From IMG/VR virus record IMGVR_UViG_3300044627_002832, positions 1 through 40,191 of that record: DNA of 40,191 bases. One strand, 5' to 3'. Positions 16,731-23,384 of this stretch are shown one piece after another (position 1 is the stretch's first letter; each line of letters starts with the position of its first letter). The notes beneath the pieces are model-generated. The model made no database searches, had not been told where the DNA came from, and saw nothing but the letters and a program-made list of their open reading frames with translations. The position numbers and the translations under genes are program-made. The DNA is from a virus.

Positions 16731-16894
16731 AAAATTGGCAAACGACCCTTTTGGGCATCCTCACCATCATCGCTTCGGCCTCCAGTGCTGGCCGCGATTT
16801 CCTTACCACCGGACAGCTTCCCGACCTTGGGTTGCTCTTTGCTTCGCTGACCGCGGGATTTGGTTTGGTCATGGCACGCGATGCCCGCAACTAA
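16727..16894 (+). CDS. Small holin-like membrane protein
   Basis: 55 aa. Two hydrophobic segments (residues about 6-21 and 33-50) end in the charged tail ARDARN. The pattern KNWQTTLLGIL...LTAGFGLVMARD is the common layout of small phage holin-like proteins. Its start overlaps the lipoprotein stop (ATGA) and its end overlaps the putative lysin by 14 bases, which places it in a lysis operon. Confidence 0.65.
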   Translation: MKNWQTTLLGILTIIASASSAGRDFLTTGQLPDLGLLFASLTAGFGLVMARDARN

Positions 16895-17456
16895 ACCCAA
16901 GACGCGCCCGCGGATCACCGCGCAGGACGTCGAGGAGATTGCCCGCAAGCACGGAGTCAAAGACTCTGTCGCTATTGTGGGCATCCGCGGCTATTACCTC
17001 CGCACGCTTGGCGACCCGAAAAAGAACGACCGCAACATCTGGGATGACTGCATTGCAGTGATCTCGCCCACCGCGTTCGCTGCTTACAACGGCAACACTG
17101 ACCCGTCGTTTTGGCGGAAAGGGATCGCGTCACTCGTTGAAGGCGTCCACCAATACCGGAAGGGCAAGCACGGCATTTCCCGCGGCAATCCTTATCCGGC
17201 GCTGCGCCCAGCCAACCCCAGCGAATCGCTGCCTGTGACGCGGGACGGACAGCTTGGACGCTCGCAGGGCGTGGCCATTAACATTCACCGCGGGGGCAGC
17301 ATCAGTTCGGTATCACAATCTGTGACTTCAAGTCTTGGATGCCAGACGATCCCACGCGAGCAGTGGCCCAGCTTCATCGGCCTCGTTTACGGGGAGATGG
17401 ATCGCTACGGGCAGAAGGTCATTCCTTACGTTCTAACGTCGGCACAGAACGCCTAA
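16881..17456 (+). CDS. Putative endolysin with L,D-transpeptidase-like (YkuD-type) signature
   Basis: 191 aa when started at 16881. An upstream start at 16860 is possible, but 16881 gives the lysis-operon-style short overlap. No signal peptide is evident. Near residues 140-165 it has INIHRGG followed about 15 residues later by SSLGCQTIP. This recalls the His...Ser-x-Gly-Cys active site of L,D-transpeptidase folds. Several phages carry such folds in the endolysin position, presumably cutting peptide cross-links. Placement right after a lipoprotein and a holin supports lysis. The enzymatic activity itself is inference. Its 3' end overlaps the convergent integrase by 38 bases. Confidence 0.55.
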   Translation: MPATKPKTRPRITAQDVEEIARKHGVKDSVAIVGIRGYYLRTLGDPKKNDRNIWDDCIAVISPTAFAAYNGNTDPSFWRKGIASLVEGVHQYRKGKHGISRGNPYPALRPANPSESLPVTRDGQLGRSQGVAINIHRGGSISSVSQSVTSSLGCQTIPREQWPSFIGLVYGEMDRYGQKVIPYVLTSAQNA

Positions 17457-18573
17457 TCGCTTCGGCCATAGTTTGTATCGAAGCATGAGTGTAGTTGTTG
17501 CTGACCTTTGTCGAATCGTGGTCGCAGACGAGTTGTCGGACGCGCTGATCAACCCCTGCGTCGAGCATGAGGCTGTTGATCGTATGTCTCCAGCTATGAA
17601 AAGACTTGTCAGTCACCCCGCGACCCTTGCCTTTCTTCTGGGTCGTCGTCCGTGTGATACCGGCGCGGTCGAGTAGACGGGTAAACGTGCGCGAGGCCAC
17701 GCTGGCCGTCATGCTGGAAAGACTGGGCGTGATTTGACCCGTCCCGCGGAGGATGGAAAGTTCACCTACGAGCGGCACAGAAACTACGCGGGCCTTGCGA
17801 CTTTTTTTCTCCGGCACAAAGCGCAGGACGCCGTCTTCAATTTCTTCGTAGCTCCGGCGCGTGGCGTCTCCCAAGCGCATCCCGTAGTAAAGCCCGAAGA
17901 GGCAGGCGACTTTCCATTCTGGCTCCGCGGCGGCAAGAATGGCGTTAATGTCCGCGGTGCTAAACGGCTTGCGGCCAGATTGCGGCCCGTCCTCGCTCAT
18001 GCGAAACAGCGCCGCCGGATTGGCGTCGATCTGCCGGAGGTGCAGGGCGCGGTGCAAGACGCCGCGGACGGTTTTGGTGATCTGCTGGGCGCTGGTGCGG
18101 GAGAGGCCGCGCTTGAGCAGATCGTGGTAGAAGGCGCTGATGTCGTCCGGCTCGACCGACTGAAGGTCATGCCGCGCTCGCTGGCCAAGGAAATCCGCAA
18201 AATGCTGACAATGCTTTATGTAGCTCTCCATGCTGCGAGGCTTGGCCGTCTTTGCGTCCAGAAAGCCCTGTGCGGCCTTTTCCCAAGTGGTGCGCCTCCG
18301 CGCCCCTTGGACGCCCGCGGCCCGCATAAGCGCCTCCAAGCGTGACCTGTGGAACACCTCGTCCGGTATCTGGTCGCGTAGCTCCCGACCGATCCGCTCC
18401 ATCTCGTCGGCGTAACGCTGGGCCACGCGGCGTGAAATTGTCTTGTGGGGCATTTTGGTGCTACGACAAGTCTGCCGCCAAAAGCCGCCATCGGGATGTT
18501 CAGACGATGTCGCCCAGACGCGCATCCGCGCCATCCAGTAGGGACTGTTGGAAAGGGTGATGAGGGAAGCCAT
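17419..18573 (-). CDS. int: Tyrosine-family site-specific integrase
   Basis: 384 aa from the ATG at 18573 (residues start MASLITLSNSPYW); an in-frame ATG at 18618 would add 15 residues. Catalytic residues are visible: Arg233 in YGMRLGDA, a Lys around residue 257 in KKSRKARV, His326-x-x-Arg329 in HSWRH, His352 in CDHD, and the nucleophile Tyr361 in NNYTH. The middle holds a SAM-like core-binding domain. It would integrate the phage at the attP next to its 5' end. It is the only minus-strand gene and converges with the putative endolysin. Confidence 0.95.
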   Translation of the reverse strand: MASLITLSNSPYWMARMRVWATSSEHPDGGFWRQTCRSTKMPHKTISRRVAQRYADEMERIGRELRDQIPDEVFHRSRLEALMRAAGVQGARRRTTWEKAAQGFLDAKTAKPRSMESYIKHCQHFADFLGQRARHDLQSVEPDDISAFYHDLLKRGLSRTSAQQITKTVRGVLHRALHLRQIDANPAALFRMSEDGPQSGRKPFSTADINAILAAAEPEWKVACLFGLYYGMRLGDATRRSYEEIEDGVLRFVPEKKSRKARVVSVPLVGELSILRGTGQITPSLSSMTASVASRTFTRLLDRAGITRTTTQKKGKGRGVTDKSFHSWRHTINSLMLDAGVDQRVRQLVCDHDSTKVSNNYTHASIQTMAEAIRRSVPTLERKE

Positions 18574-18631
18574 AGTTGGCACAGCCAGTTCTACACTAAA
18601 ATGCCTACAATGCATCAAGAAAATAGTCCTT

Positions 18632-18687
18632 TTTCTCTGTAACAGAAGGGGTTACACGAAGCGTCGGTTCGATTCCGACCCTCGCCT
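18632..18687 (+). other. attP candidate: 3' half of a tRNA-Tyr(GUA) gene
   Basis: The sequence folds as a tRNA 3' half. The anticodon arm is TTTCT/AGAAG around the loop CTGTAAC (18637-18643), with U33 and anticodon GTA at 18639-18641. A long variable region of class II type follows. The T arm is GTCGG-TTCGATT-CCGAC (18663-18679). The acceptor 3' strand is CCTCGCC (18680-18686). No 5' half is present, so it cannot be a working tRNA. Phages that integrate into tRNA genes carry exactly such a 3' half, which restores the gene after recombination. Its position upstream of int supports attP. Confidence 0.8.
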
Positions 18688-18718
18688 CTCTCTCTGTAAA
18701 ATAGCGGATGGGGCTTAA

Positions 18719-18740
18719 AGTTGACACACCCAGTTGACAC
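18719..18740 (+). repeat. Tandem AGTTGACAC repeats near attP
   Basis: Two copies of AGTTGACAC lie 13 bases apart (18719-18727 and 18732-18740). A near copy, AGTTGGCAC, lies at 18574-18582 on the other side of the tRNA-like core. Direct short repeats flanking an att core are typical of integrase arm-type sites. Each copy also contains a TTGACA box that could serve as a -35 element. Confidence 0.5.
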
Positions 18741-18768
18741 TCATTTTAGATATTGCAGGCTATTAAGA

Positions 18769-18790
18769 ACTGGTTTTGACTCATACCAGT
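18769..18790. promoter_or_regulatory. Inverted repeat ACTGGT-N10-ACCAGT
   Basis: Perfect 6-bp arms separated by 10 bases, ending one base before the ATG at 18792. The position suits an operator for the first rightward gene or an accessory site of the att region. Confidence 0.45.
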
Positions 18791-18791
18791 C

Positions 18792-18998
18792 ATGCCATAC
18801 GCGGATCCCGACCGGCAGAAGGAATACATGCGGCAACGCTACCGCGACCGCTACGCTGACCCAAAGTTCGCCGCCAAGGAGCGCAAGCGTAAGGCAGCGT
18901 TCTACGAGGACAACCCCAGCTACAAAGAAAGGCTAATCCGCGGGGTCTACAAGCGGCGGGGCAAGGCGTTTCACAAGCGGACGCCCAAGGCCGCGTGA
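18792..18998 (+). CDS. Small, highly basic protein at the int/att border
   Basis: 68 aa, about one third Arg/Lys with many Tyr residues (DPDRQKEYMRQRYRDRYADP). It is the first rightward gene after attP, divergent from int. Small basic proteins at this site are often excisionases or DNA-binding regulators, but no HTH is evident. The function is unknown. Confidence 0.55.
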   Translation: MPYADPDRQKEYMRQRYRDRYADPKFAAKERKRKAAFYEDNPSYKERLIRGVYKRRGKAFHKRTPKAA

Positions 18999-19036
18999 TA
19001 TTAAAAAGATGAGACGGGTTGGACAGCGGATGTCCT

Positions 19037-19258
19037 ATGCCCGTCAGTAGTCTCGCGGGTGATATGGAACACCAAGCTATTGAACTCGTTTTGCAAATCG
19101 CAGAAAGGGAGGGTTTTACCCCATCCGAATTGTTGGCCGACGCCATTGACAGGTGTATGAAGGTGAATGACACTTGCTTCCATGAAAAAGAAAACCAGCG
19201 CCAGCGGCAACCGCCGGTCGAAAGATCGGGTGGTGAAGTCCTTGTCGTTTCCCAGTGA
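19037..19258 (+). CDS. Small regulatory-region protein, unknown
   Basis: 73 aa from the ATG at 19037; starts at 19064 (ATG) or 19019 (TTG) are alternatives. Residues about 11-38 (AIELVLQIAEREGFTPSELLADAIDRCMK) resemble the two-helix part of a ribbon-helix-helix protein, but the strand is not obvious. Its last 77 bases overlap the next gene, and its 3' part contains the operator at 19151-19175. A GGACA-N5-TGTCC inverted repeat (19021-19035) precedes the ATG. Confidence 0.45.
   Translation: MPVSSLAGDMEHQAIELVLQIAEREGFTPSELLADAIDRCMKVNDTCFHEKENQRQRQPPVERSGGEVLVVSQ
19146..19175 (+). promoter_or_regulatory. Operator with -35-like box before the first ribbon-helix-helix gene
   Basis: TTGACA (19146-19151) overlaps half-site AGGTGT (19151-19156). 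An imperfect dyad AGGTGA-ATG-ACACTT follows at 19161-19175. The dyad ends six bases before the ATG at 19182. Similar dyads are at 19435-19463 and 20103-20117. No convincing -10 box is seen here. Confidence 0.55.
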
Positions 19259-19409
19259 CTTGGTCGAGCGCATCCAAGGCGTGGCCGACGCGCAATACGG
19301 GGGCGACTTTACAAGGGCGACCTTGGAAATCCTTGCTACCCGCTATCCCGAAGCGAAGAAGTTCCTGCGCGAAAACCAGACCTTCAAGTTCAGCCGGAAA
19401 AAAATTTAG
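19182..19409 (+). CDS. Ribbon-helix-helix DNA-binding protein
   Basis: 75 aa from the ATG at 19182. An in-frame ATG at 19167 lies inside the operator, so 19182 is preferred. A basic N-terminal arm (KKKTSASGNRRSKDR) precedes a strand and two helices: VKSLSFPSDLVERIQGVAD, then DFTRATLEILATRY. This is the MetJ/Arc-type pattern of alternating strand residues (SLSF), a first helix, and a second helix starting at a Thr cap. Such proteins bind operators as dimers through the strand pair. Operators lie directly upstream and downstream of the gene, which suggests autoregulation. Confidence 0.65.
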   Translation: MKKKTSASGNRRSKDRVVKSLSFPSDLVERIQGVADAQYGGDFTRATLEILATRYPEAKKFLRENQTFKFSRKKI

Positions 19410-19428
19410 CGGGGCCATCATTTTTTTC

Positions 19429-19463
19429 TTGGCAAGGTGTAGGACACATGGTGTAATGCACCT
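19429..19463 (+). promoter_or_regulatory. Early promoter with two overlapping AGGTGT-type operators
   Basis: The -35 box is TTGGCA (19429-19434), the spacer is 17 bases, and the -10 box is TGTAAT (19452-19457), preceded by an extended TGG (19449-19451). Operator 1, AGGTGT-AGG-ACACAT (19435-19449), fills the spacer. Operator 2, TGGTGT-AAT-GCACCT (19449-19463), covers the -10. Their centres are 14 bases apart. A dimer bound at either site would block RNA polymerase. The promoter points at the gene at 19497 and probably the early operon. Confidence 0.75.
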
Positions 19464-19496
19464 AACTTCGATGCAAATCGAGGCTCCACACACACA

Positions 19497-19658
19497 ATGA
19501 AAAACGAAAACACAACGACGGGCGCAGCGAACATCACGACTGCGCGTCCGCAGACCGCAATGGAGCGGCTGCGTGAGAAACGCCGCCAAGCGAGGTCTGA
19601 CGCGATGGTGCGCCGTCACGCCAACGCTGGCAACACATCGGTTAGGCGCTCTCAATAA
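19497..19658 (+). CDS. Small basic early protein, unknown
   Basis: 53 aa: an unstructured Thr/Ala-rich start, then a basic helix (MERLREKRRQARSDAMVRRH). It is the first gene after the repressible promoter, with the ATG 34 bases after operator 2. No family is recognised. A small nucleic-acid-binding or host-takeover protein is possible. Confidence 0.5.
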   Translation: MKNENTTTGAANITTARPQTAMERLREKRRQARSDAMVRRHANAGNTSVRRSQ

Positions 19659-19662
19659 CGCC

Positions 19663-19941
19663 ATGCTAACAAAAGCGCGCATCAACAAGGCCATCGCTCA
19701 CCTCAATCTGGAGGTTCATGGGAACGGCGACGGATACTTTTACTTTGTCGATACCATTTCTGGCTACACGCGAGGCTACAATGTGGATGTTCCGCGGCTC
19801 AACATGAGGACTCTGGAACAATGGATTGCAGATGCAGAAGAAGCGCACAGCAGCAGAATTACCGAAGGCTTTGAGAAACCGGATTACGACGTTCTTTTAG
19901 AAAGATACGGCAAGAAGTGGATATTAAATGACCACCCTTAA
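19663..19941 (+). CDS. Hypothetical early protein
   Basis: 92 aa from the ATG at 19663, five bases after the previous stop; an upstream in-frame start at 19573 would overlap that gene. The content is LNLEVHGNGDGYFYFVDTISGY, then a helical acidic C-terminal half. It resembles small phage proteins of unknown role. No catalytic or DNA-binding motif is visible. Confidence 0.6.
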   Translation: MLTKARINKAIAHLNLEVHGNGDGYFYFVDTISGYTRGYNVDVPRLNMRTLEQWIADAEEAHSSRITEGFEKPDYDVLLERYGKKWILNDHP

Positions 19942-19962
19942 CATTGCCTTCCAACCAAGCCC

Positions 19963-20148
19963 ATGCCCACCGAACCCACCACCCGCAAAAGCATATCGAT
20001 GCCGCGTGACCTTGCTGCGGTCATCGAACAACACGCGCAGTCCGAACACCGGAGCTTCACCAAACAGGTGACGAAGGTTTTGTCGGACTTTTTTGCGCCT
20101 ACAGGTGTCATACACCTAACGCCCACGCCTCATGACGCTGATCGATAA
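19963..20148 (+). CDS. Arc-like ribbon-helix-helix protein
   Basis: 61 aa. Strand KSISMPRDL, helix 1 AAVIEQHAQSE, turn HRSF, helix 2 TKQVTKVLSDFF: a compact Arc/CopG-like fold of typical length. The gene's own 3' end contains the perfect operator AGGTGT-CAT-ACACCT (20103-20117), and the start of the next gene (20132) overlaps its end by 17 bases. With the protein at 19182 it is the best candidate to bind the AGGTGT sites. Confidence 0.7.
   Translation: MPTEPTTRKSISMPRDLAAVIEQHAQSEHRSFTKQVTKVLSDFFAPTGVIHLTPTPHDADR
20103..20117. promoter_or_regulatory. Perfect operator AGGTGT-CAT-ACACCT
   Basis: Perfect 6-bp inverted repeat with a 3-base centre, 15 bases before the ATG at 20132. It shares the flank CCTAAC with the operator at 19449-19463, which marks them as one family. 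No clear promoter box overlaps it. Confidence 0.65.
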
Positions 20149-20350
20149 AGCCCGCGGAGCCGCGCCCCGCAACGGTCGCCACAACTACGACCAACTCGTC
20201 GAGCCGGTCGCCATCTTGCGCCGCAAGGGATGGCCCTACGCGGACATCCACGCATGGCTCATCTCCGAGGGCGAACACATCAACCCGAACCCCGCCACTT
20301 TTGCCTCTGCCATGTCGCAGCGGCTTAAACACAACGCAAAAACACAATGA
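20132..20350 (+). CDS. Small phage protein, unknown
   Basis: 72 aa. The segment VAILRRKGWPYADIHAWLISEG looks like a helix-turn-helix-like segment common in small phage and plasmid proteins (a 'Yxxixxwl' recognition-type pattern), but this is weak. Overlaps: 17 bases with the gene before, four bases (ATGA) with the next. Confidence 0.5.
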   Translation: MTLIDKARGAAPRNGRHNYDQLVEPVAILRRKGWPYADIHAWLISEGEHINPNPATFASAMSQRLKHNAKTQ

Positions 20351-20529
20351 ACACACCCGAACTCAACGTCCCAACCTTCCGGTTGCGCGAACTCACAACG
20401 CTGGAGGTCAGCGTTACAGCAACGCTGTGCCGTCGATGGAAATGGCGCAACGACAGTCCCTACTGGCGCAGCAGCGTCCGCGACTGCATTGCCATCCTCC
20501 GCAAACTCAAACAGGCGAGGTGGGCCTAA
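20347..20529 (+). CDS. Small basic protein, unknown
   Basis: 60 aa, Arg- and Trp-rich (CRRWKWRNDSPYWRSSVRDC). It is coupled to both neighbours by start/stop overlaps (ATGA before, TAATG after). No family is recognised. Confidence 0.5.
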   Translation: MNTPELNVPTFRLRELTTLEVSVTATLCRRWKWRNDSPYWRSSVRDCIAILRKLKQARWA

Positions 20530-20690
20530 TGGACTACGCACTCGTCGGATGCCTCACCGCCCTGTGGGCGATGACACTCGTCCTCGTCTACGGACTGGGA
20601 TGGGTCGCCGGTCACGCGACCGCCAATGACAACCACCGCTGGAACCGCTGGTTGCTTCGGAAAATCGAAAACCGCAGCACACGAATTTAG
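20529..20690 (+). CDS. Small single-span membrane protein
   Basis: 53 aa with one hydrophobic helix (residues about 4-27, ALVGCLTALWAMTLVLVYGLGW) and a basic cytoplasmic-type tail. It overlaps the previous stop (TAATG). The function is unknown; early small membrane proteins sometimes affect the host membrane or exclude other phages. Confidence 0.5.
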   Translation: MDYALVGCLTALWAMTLVLVYGLGWVAGHATANDNHRWNRWLLRKIENRSTRI

Positions 20691-20770
20691 GCATGCAACC
20701 CACAAAACAAAACCCGCCGACGCAGCATGCCGCGCCGACGGGTCAGAACACAATGAAGGGAACTAATACA

Positions 20771-21478
20771 ATGACAGCAGAAAATGGTCAACTGGCTCTC
20801 CAGAAGACCCAACCCGTCGAGATCCAACTCGACCAACACGGAGTGCAACTTCGCAGCTTCGATGAAATGGGCCGCTTTTGCAAAGCGGTCGTAAACTCCA
20901 CGCTGGCTCCCAAAAGTTTCGACACACCGGAGAAGGTGATGGTCGCAATTCAAGCCGGAATGGAAGTTGGCCTCGCGCCCATGCAGGCTTTGCAGTCGAT
21001 TGCCGTCGTCAACGGCAAGCCCTGCATCTTTGGCGATGCCGCCTTGGCGTTGGCCATGCGTCATCCCGAATTTGAGGACATCGACGAGGTGGCGGGAACC
21101 GACAAGGCGACATGCACGATCAAGCGCCGTGGCCGCACGCCATGCGTTCGCACCTTCTCGATGGAGGACGCCAAGCGAGCGAAGCTGACTGGCCGCGATG
21201 GCCCGTGGCAGCAGTATCCCCAGCGGATGTTGCAAATGCGGGCGCGTAGCTGGGCGTTGCGCGATTCGTTTCCAGACGCGCTGCGCGGGTTTGGAGTGAC
21301 CGAAGAGGTGCGCGACTATTCGCCGCGGAATGTGACCACCCGCAAAGTGGCCGAGGGCGTAGTGCTGCCGGAGGTGACAACCGCCGCGGAGTTCTTCGAC
21401 AGCGCCGCGGAGCCAAGCCAGCGTGCCGCCCTTAACGACAAGGCAACCGGCGAACTGTTCGCGGAGGTGGTGAAATGA
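20771..21478 (+). CDS. recT: RecT-like single-strand annealing protein
   Basis: 235 aa from the ATG at 20771, which has the SD-like AAGGGA nine bases upstream; in-frame ATGs at 20753 and 20693 are less likely. Residues about 48-85 (MVAIQAGMEVGLAPMQALQS, then IAVVNGKPCIFGDAALAL) are characteristic of a phage RecT-family subgroup. The segment QYPQRMLQMRARSWALRDSFPD is also conserved there. It would anneal single strands made by the exonuclease encoded two genes downstream. Confidence 0.85.
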   Translation: MTAENGQLALQKTQPVEIQLDQHGVQLRSFDEMGRFCKAVVNSTLAPKSFDTPEKVMVAIQAGMEVGLAPMQALQSIAVVNGKPCIFGDAALALAMRHPEFEDIDEVAGTDKATCTIKRRGRTPCVRTFSMEDAKRAKLTGRDGPWQQYPQRMLQMRARSWALRDSFPDALRGFGVTEEVRDYSPRNVTTRKVAEGVVLPEVTTAAEFFDSAAEPSQRAALNDKATGELFAEVVK

Positions 21479-21630
21479 ACGCCGACCTCGTCTGGGCGGT
21501 CGAGTGGCTGCACACCCTCGCTGACCGCATGCCACGCGACAGTTCTGTGGGCGAGTTCCTTGAGGAACTCAAACAGCGCCGCGGGGAAAGCGCCGCGCTC
21601 GATGCTGCTGTCAAGGAGGCCGGACTATGA
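21475..21630 (+). CDS. Small protein between RecT- and RecE-like genes
   Basis: 51 aa, mostly one or two helices (WAVEWLHTLADRMP, EFLEELKQRRGESAALDAAV). It is ATGA-coupled on both sides, so translation with the recombination pair is likely. The function is unknown. Confidence 0.6.
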   Translation: MNADLVWAVEWLHTLADRMPRDSSVGEFLEELKQRRGESAALDAAVKEAGL

Positions 21631-22433
21631 ACACCGGAATCCTATCGCTACCGGAAAAGCAATACCGCGCTGCCGAGGGCATATCGAAGTCCGCTCTGGA
21701 CTACGTTGCTCCTCCGCGGACGCCCGCGCACTTCAAGGCATACATTGACGGGCTGTTCAAAACAGAGACAACGCCCGCCATGCGCTTGGGGCAGATGATC
21801 CACCGCGCTATACTGGAACCGGATGCGTTGGACGTATCGGTCAAGCCGGAGGGTCTGAATCTCTCGACCAAAGAGGGTAAGGAGTGGAAGGCCGCGCAGA
21901 CCAAAACGATCATCACACAAGACGAGTATGTGACGATCAAGGGTATGCGCGATTCGGTTCACGCGCACCCCGCGGTCAAGCGCGTCTTGGACAACGCAAG
22001 GACGGAAGTTTCGCTATTCGCAAATGGCGAAGATGGCGTCCTTCGCAAAGCGCGTATCGACGCGCTGCCGGAGGGCGGCAACGTGATCGTGGACATCAAA
22101 AGCTGCCAGTCAGCAGATCCCGACATGATGGCCAAGAGCGTGGCGAGTTATCGCTACGATGTTCAAGCCGCCTATTACCTCGACCTCTGCCAACTGCTGG
22201 GGATCGACAAGACGGAGTTCCTGTTTGTGTGCGTGGAGAAGACGCCGCCGTTTGCGGTCGCCGTCTACGCTCTGGATCAAGACGCCATCGCGTGGGGCCG
22301 CAAGCAATACCAGCGTGACCTCGCGCTTGTGAAGCACTGCATGGCCGAGGATCACTGGCCGTCCTTCACGACCGACATCACTACGCTGGGGTTACCGGCG
22401 TGGGCGGCAAAGCAAGCGGAGGCGGCGCTATGA
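21627..22433 (+). CDS. RecE-like PD-(D/E)XK exonuclease
   Basis: 268 aa. Motifs of the RecE/exonuclease VIII-like nuclease fold: His59 in LGQMIHRAIL, Asp145 in KARIDAL, Asp156-Ile-Lys158 in VIVDIKSC, and the Gln/Tyr helix ASYRYDVQAAYYLD (residues 174-186). It would resect double-stranded ends 5' to 3' to supply single strands to the RecT-like partner. The pair may repair or circularise phage DNA and promote module exchange. Confidence 0.85.
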   Translation: MNTGILSLPEKQYRAAEGISKSALDYVAPPRTPAHFKAYIDGLFKTETTPAMRLGQMIHRAILEPDALDVSVKPEGLNLSTKEGKEWKAAQTKTIITQDEYVTIKGMRDSVHAHPAVKRVLDNARTEVSLFANGEDGVLRKARIDALPEGGNVIVDIKSCQSADPDMMAKSVASYRYDVQAAYYLDLCQLLGIDKTEFLFVCVEKTPPFAVAVYALDQDAIAWGRKQYQRDLALVKHCMAEDHWPSFTTDITTLGLPAWAAKQAEAAL

Positions 22434-22684
22434 GCGAACAGACCAAGCTAACAAGCGCCAAGCTCCTCAAGGATATGGACATCATCCGGTGCAAGGCTTT
22501 AGCCGCGGAGAAAAAATACAACGACCTACTTGAGCAATACAACGGGTTGCTTGAGCGGTTGCAACGCAGCGAGGACAAGTTGACCAACACTCGTTTTGAG
22601 GTGAAAGCCGAGAAGCGCGTCAATCAAGTGCTGTTGGAAGTGCTTCGCCTTGGCGGCGGGCGGCAGGAGGCCGAGGGGCAATGA
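22430..22684 (+). CDS. Coiled-coil protein, unknown
   Basis: 84 aa from the ATG at 22430 (ATGA overlap). Almost the whole protein is heptad-like (AAEKKYNDLLEQYNGLLERL, then QRSEDKLTNTRFEVKAEKR). It is coupled to its neighbours in the recombination operon. It could be a dimeric accessory factor. Confidence 0.6.
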   Translation: MSEQTKLTSAKLLKDMDIIRCKALAAEKKYNDLLEQYNGLLERLQRSEDKLTNTRFEVKAEKRVNQVLLEVLRLGGGRQEAEGQ

Positions 22685-22992
22685 GCGAAAAATCCTTTGT
22701 TCCGAGATGGAGCAAGGGCGTCACGCCCACCGAGTGGCGTCAGCGTCTGTTGACGCTGGCGCTGCCGGTGCGGCATGCCGCGGCGCGGATCATCTGGTGG
22801 GAGACGCTTTCCCTCCGCATGCACGGCGAACGCTGCGACGTCCTCGACGACATGCTCAAGCACGGCGCGGAGGTTCCCGACAGCGACCTCCAAGCCGCCC
22901 TCATCGAAATCGGTCTACCAACCAGCTTCGTAATGCGCCGGATCACCGCAGTCAAACCGCGCCCACCGCGCAGAAAAAAGCCCGCACAATGA
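22681..22992 (+). CDS. Hypothetical protein of the recombination operon
   Basis: 103 aa, with two or three helices and a basic tail (KPRPPRRKKPAQ). It overlaps both neighbours by four bases. No catalytic motif is visible. The basic tail suggests contact with DNA or RNA. Confidence 0.55.
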   Translation: MSEKSFVPRWSKGVTPTEWRQRLLTLALPVRHAAARIIWWETLSLRMHGERCDVLDDMLKHGAEVPDSDLQAALIEIGLPTSFVMRRITAVKPRPPRRKKPAQ

Positions 22993-23384
22993 TTACCGCA
23001 ATTATTAACGGCGACCCACCAACCGTTACCGCCCAGCAGAAGGGCGTGATGGTTCGCGCCGGTCGCCCCATGTTCTTCACAAAGAAAAAGGTCAAGGACG
23101 CGCAGGACGCGCTGGTCTTGCAGCTTCGGCAGTTTAAGCCGCGGCAACCAGTGGAGTTTCCGGTCTTGATCAAGATCAAGTTCGCGTTCCGCGTGACCAA
23201 GGCGAGGCCAAACGAGCGCATCCACGCGGTGCGTCCCGACCTCGACAACTTGTGCAAGGGCGTCCTCGACGCGCTGGTGCCTGCCGGATGGATCGCGGAC
23301 GACGCGCTGGTGGATCAACTGGTCGCGGAGAAGTGCCGCGTGGGAGATCCGTATTTGGAAATCACGATGAAGGAGAGGCTATGA
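22989..23384 (+). CDS. rusA: RusA-like Holliday junction resolvase
   Basis: 131 aa, close to the usual RusA length. The acidic catalytic set is visible: Asp84 and Asp86 in RPDLDNLCKGVLDAL, with Lys90 and Asp94, then Asp104-Asp105 in WIADD and the Lys of VAEK. RusA dimers cut four-way junctions formed during recombination and before packaging. ATGA-coupled to both neighbours. Confidence 0.9.
   Translation: MITAIINGDPPTVTAQQKGVMVRAGRPMFFTKKKVKDAQDALVLQLRQFKPRQPVEFPVLIKIKFAFRVTKARPNERIHAVRPDLDNLCKGVLDALVPAGWIADDALVDQLVAEKCRVGDPYLEITMKERL

Noticed and set aside
17734-18345. 203-codon plus-strand ORF
   Set aside because: It lies entirely antisense to the integrase, whose catalytic residues are all present.
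18632-18687. Functional phage tRNA gene
   Set aside because: Only the anticodon-to-3' half is present and no 5' half or D arm can be drawn upstream, so it is an attachment-site remnant.
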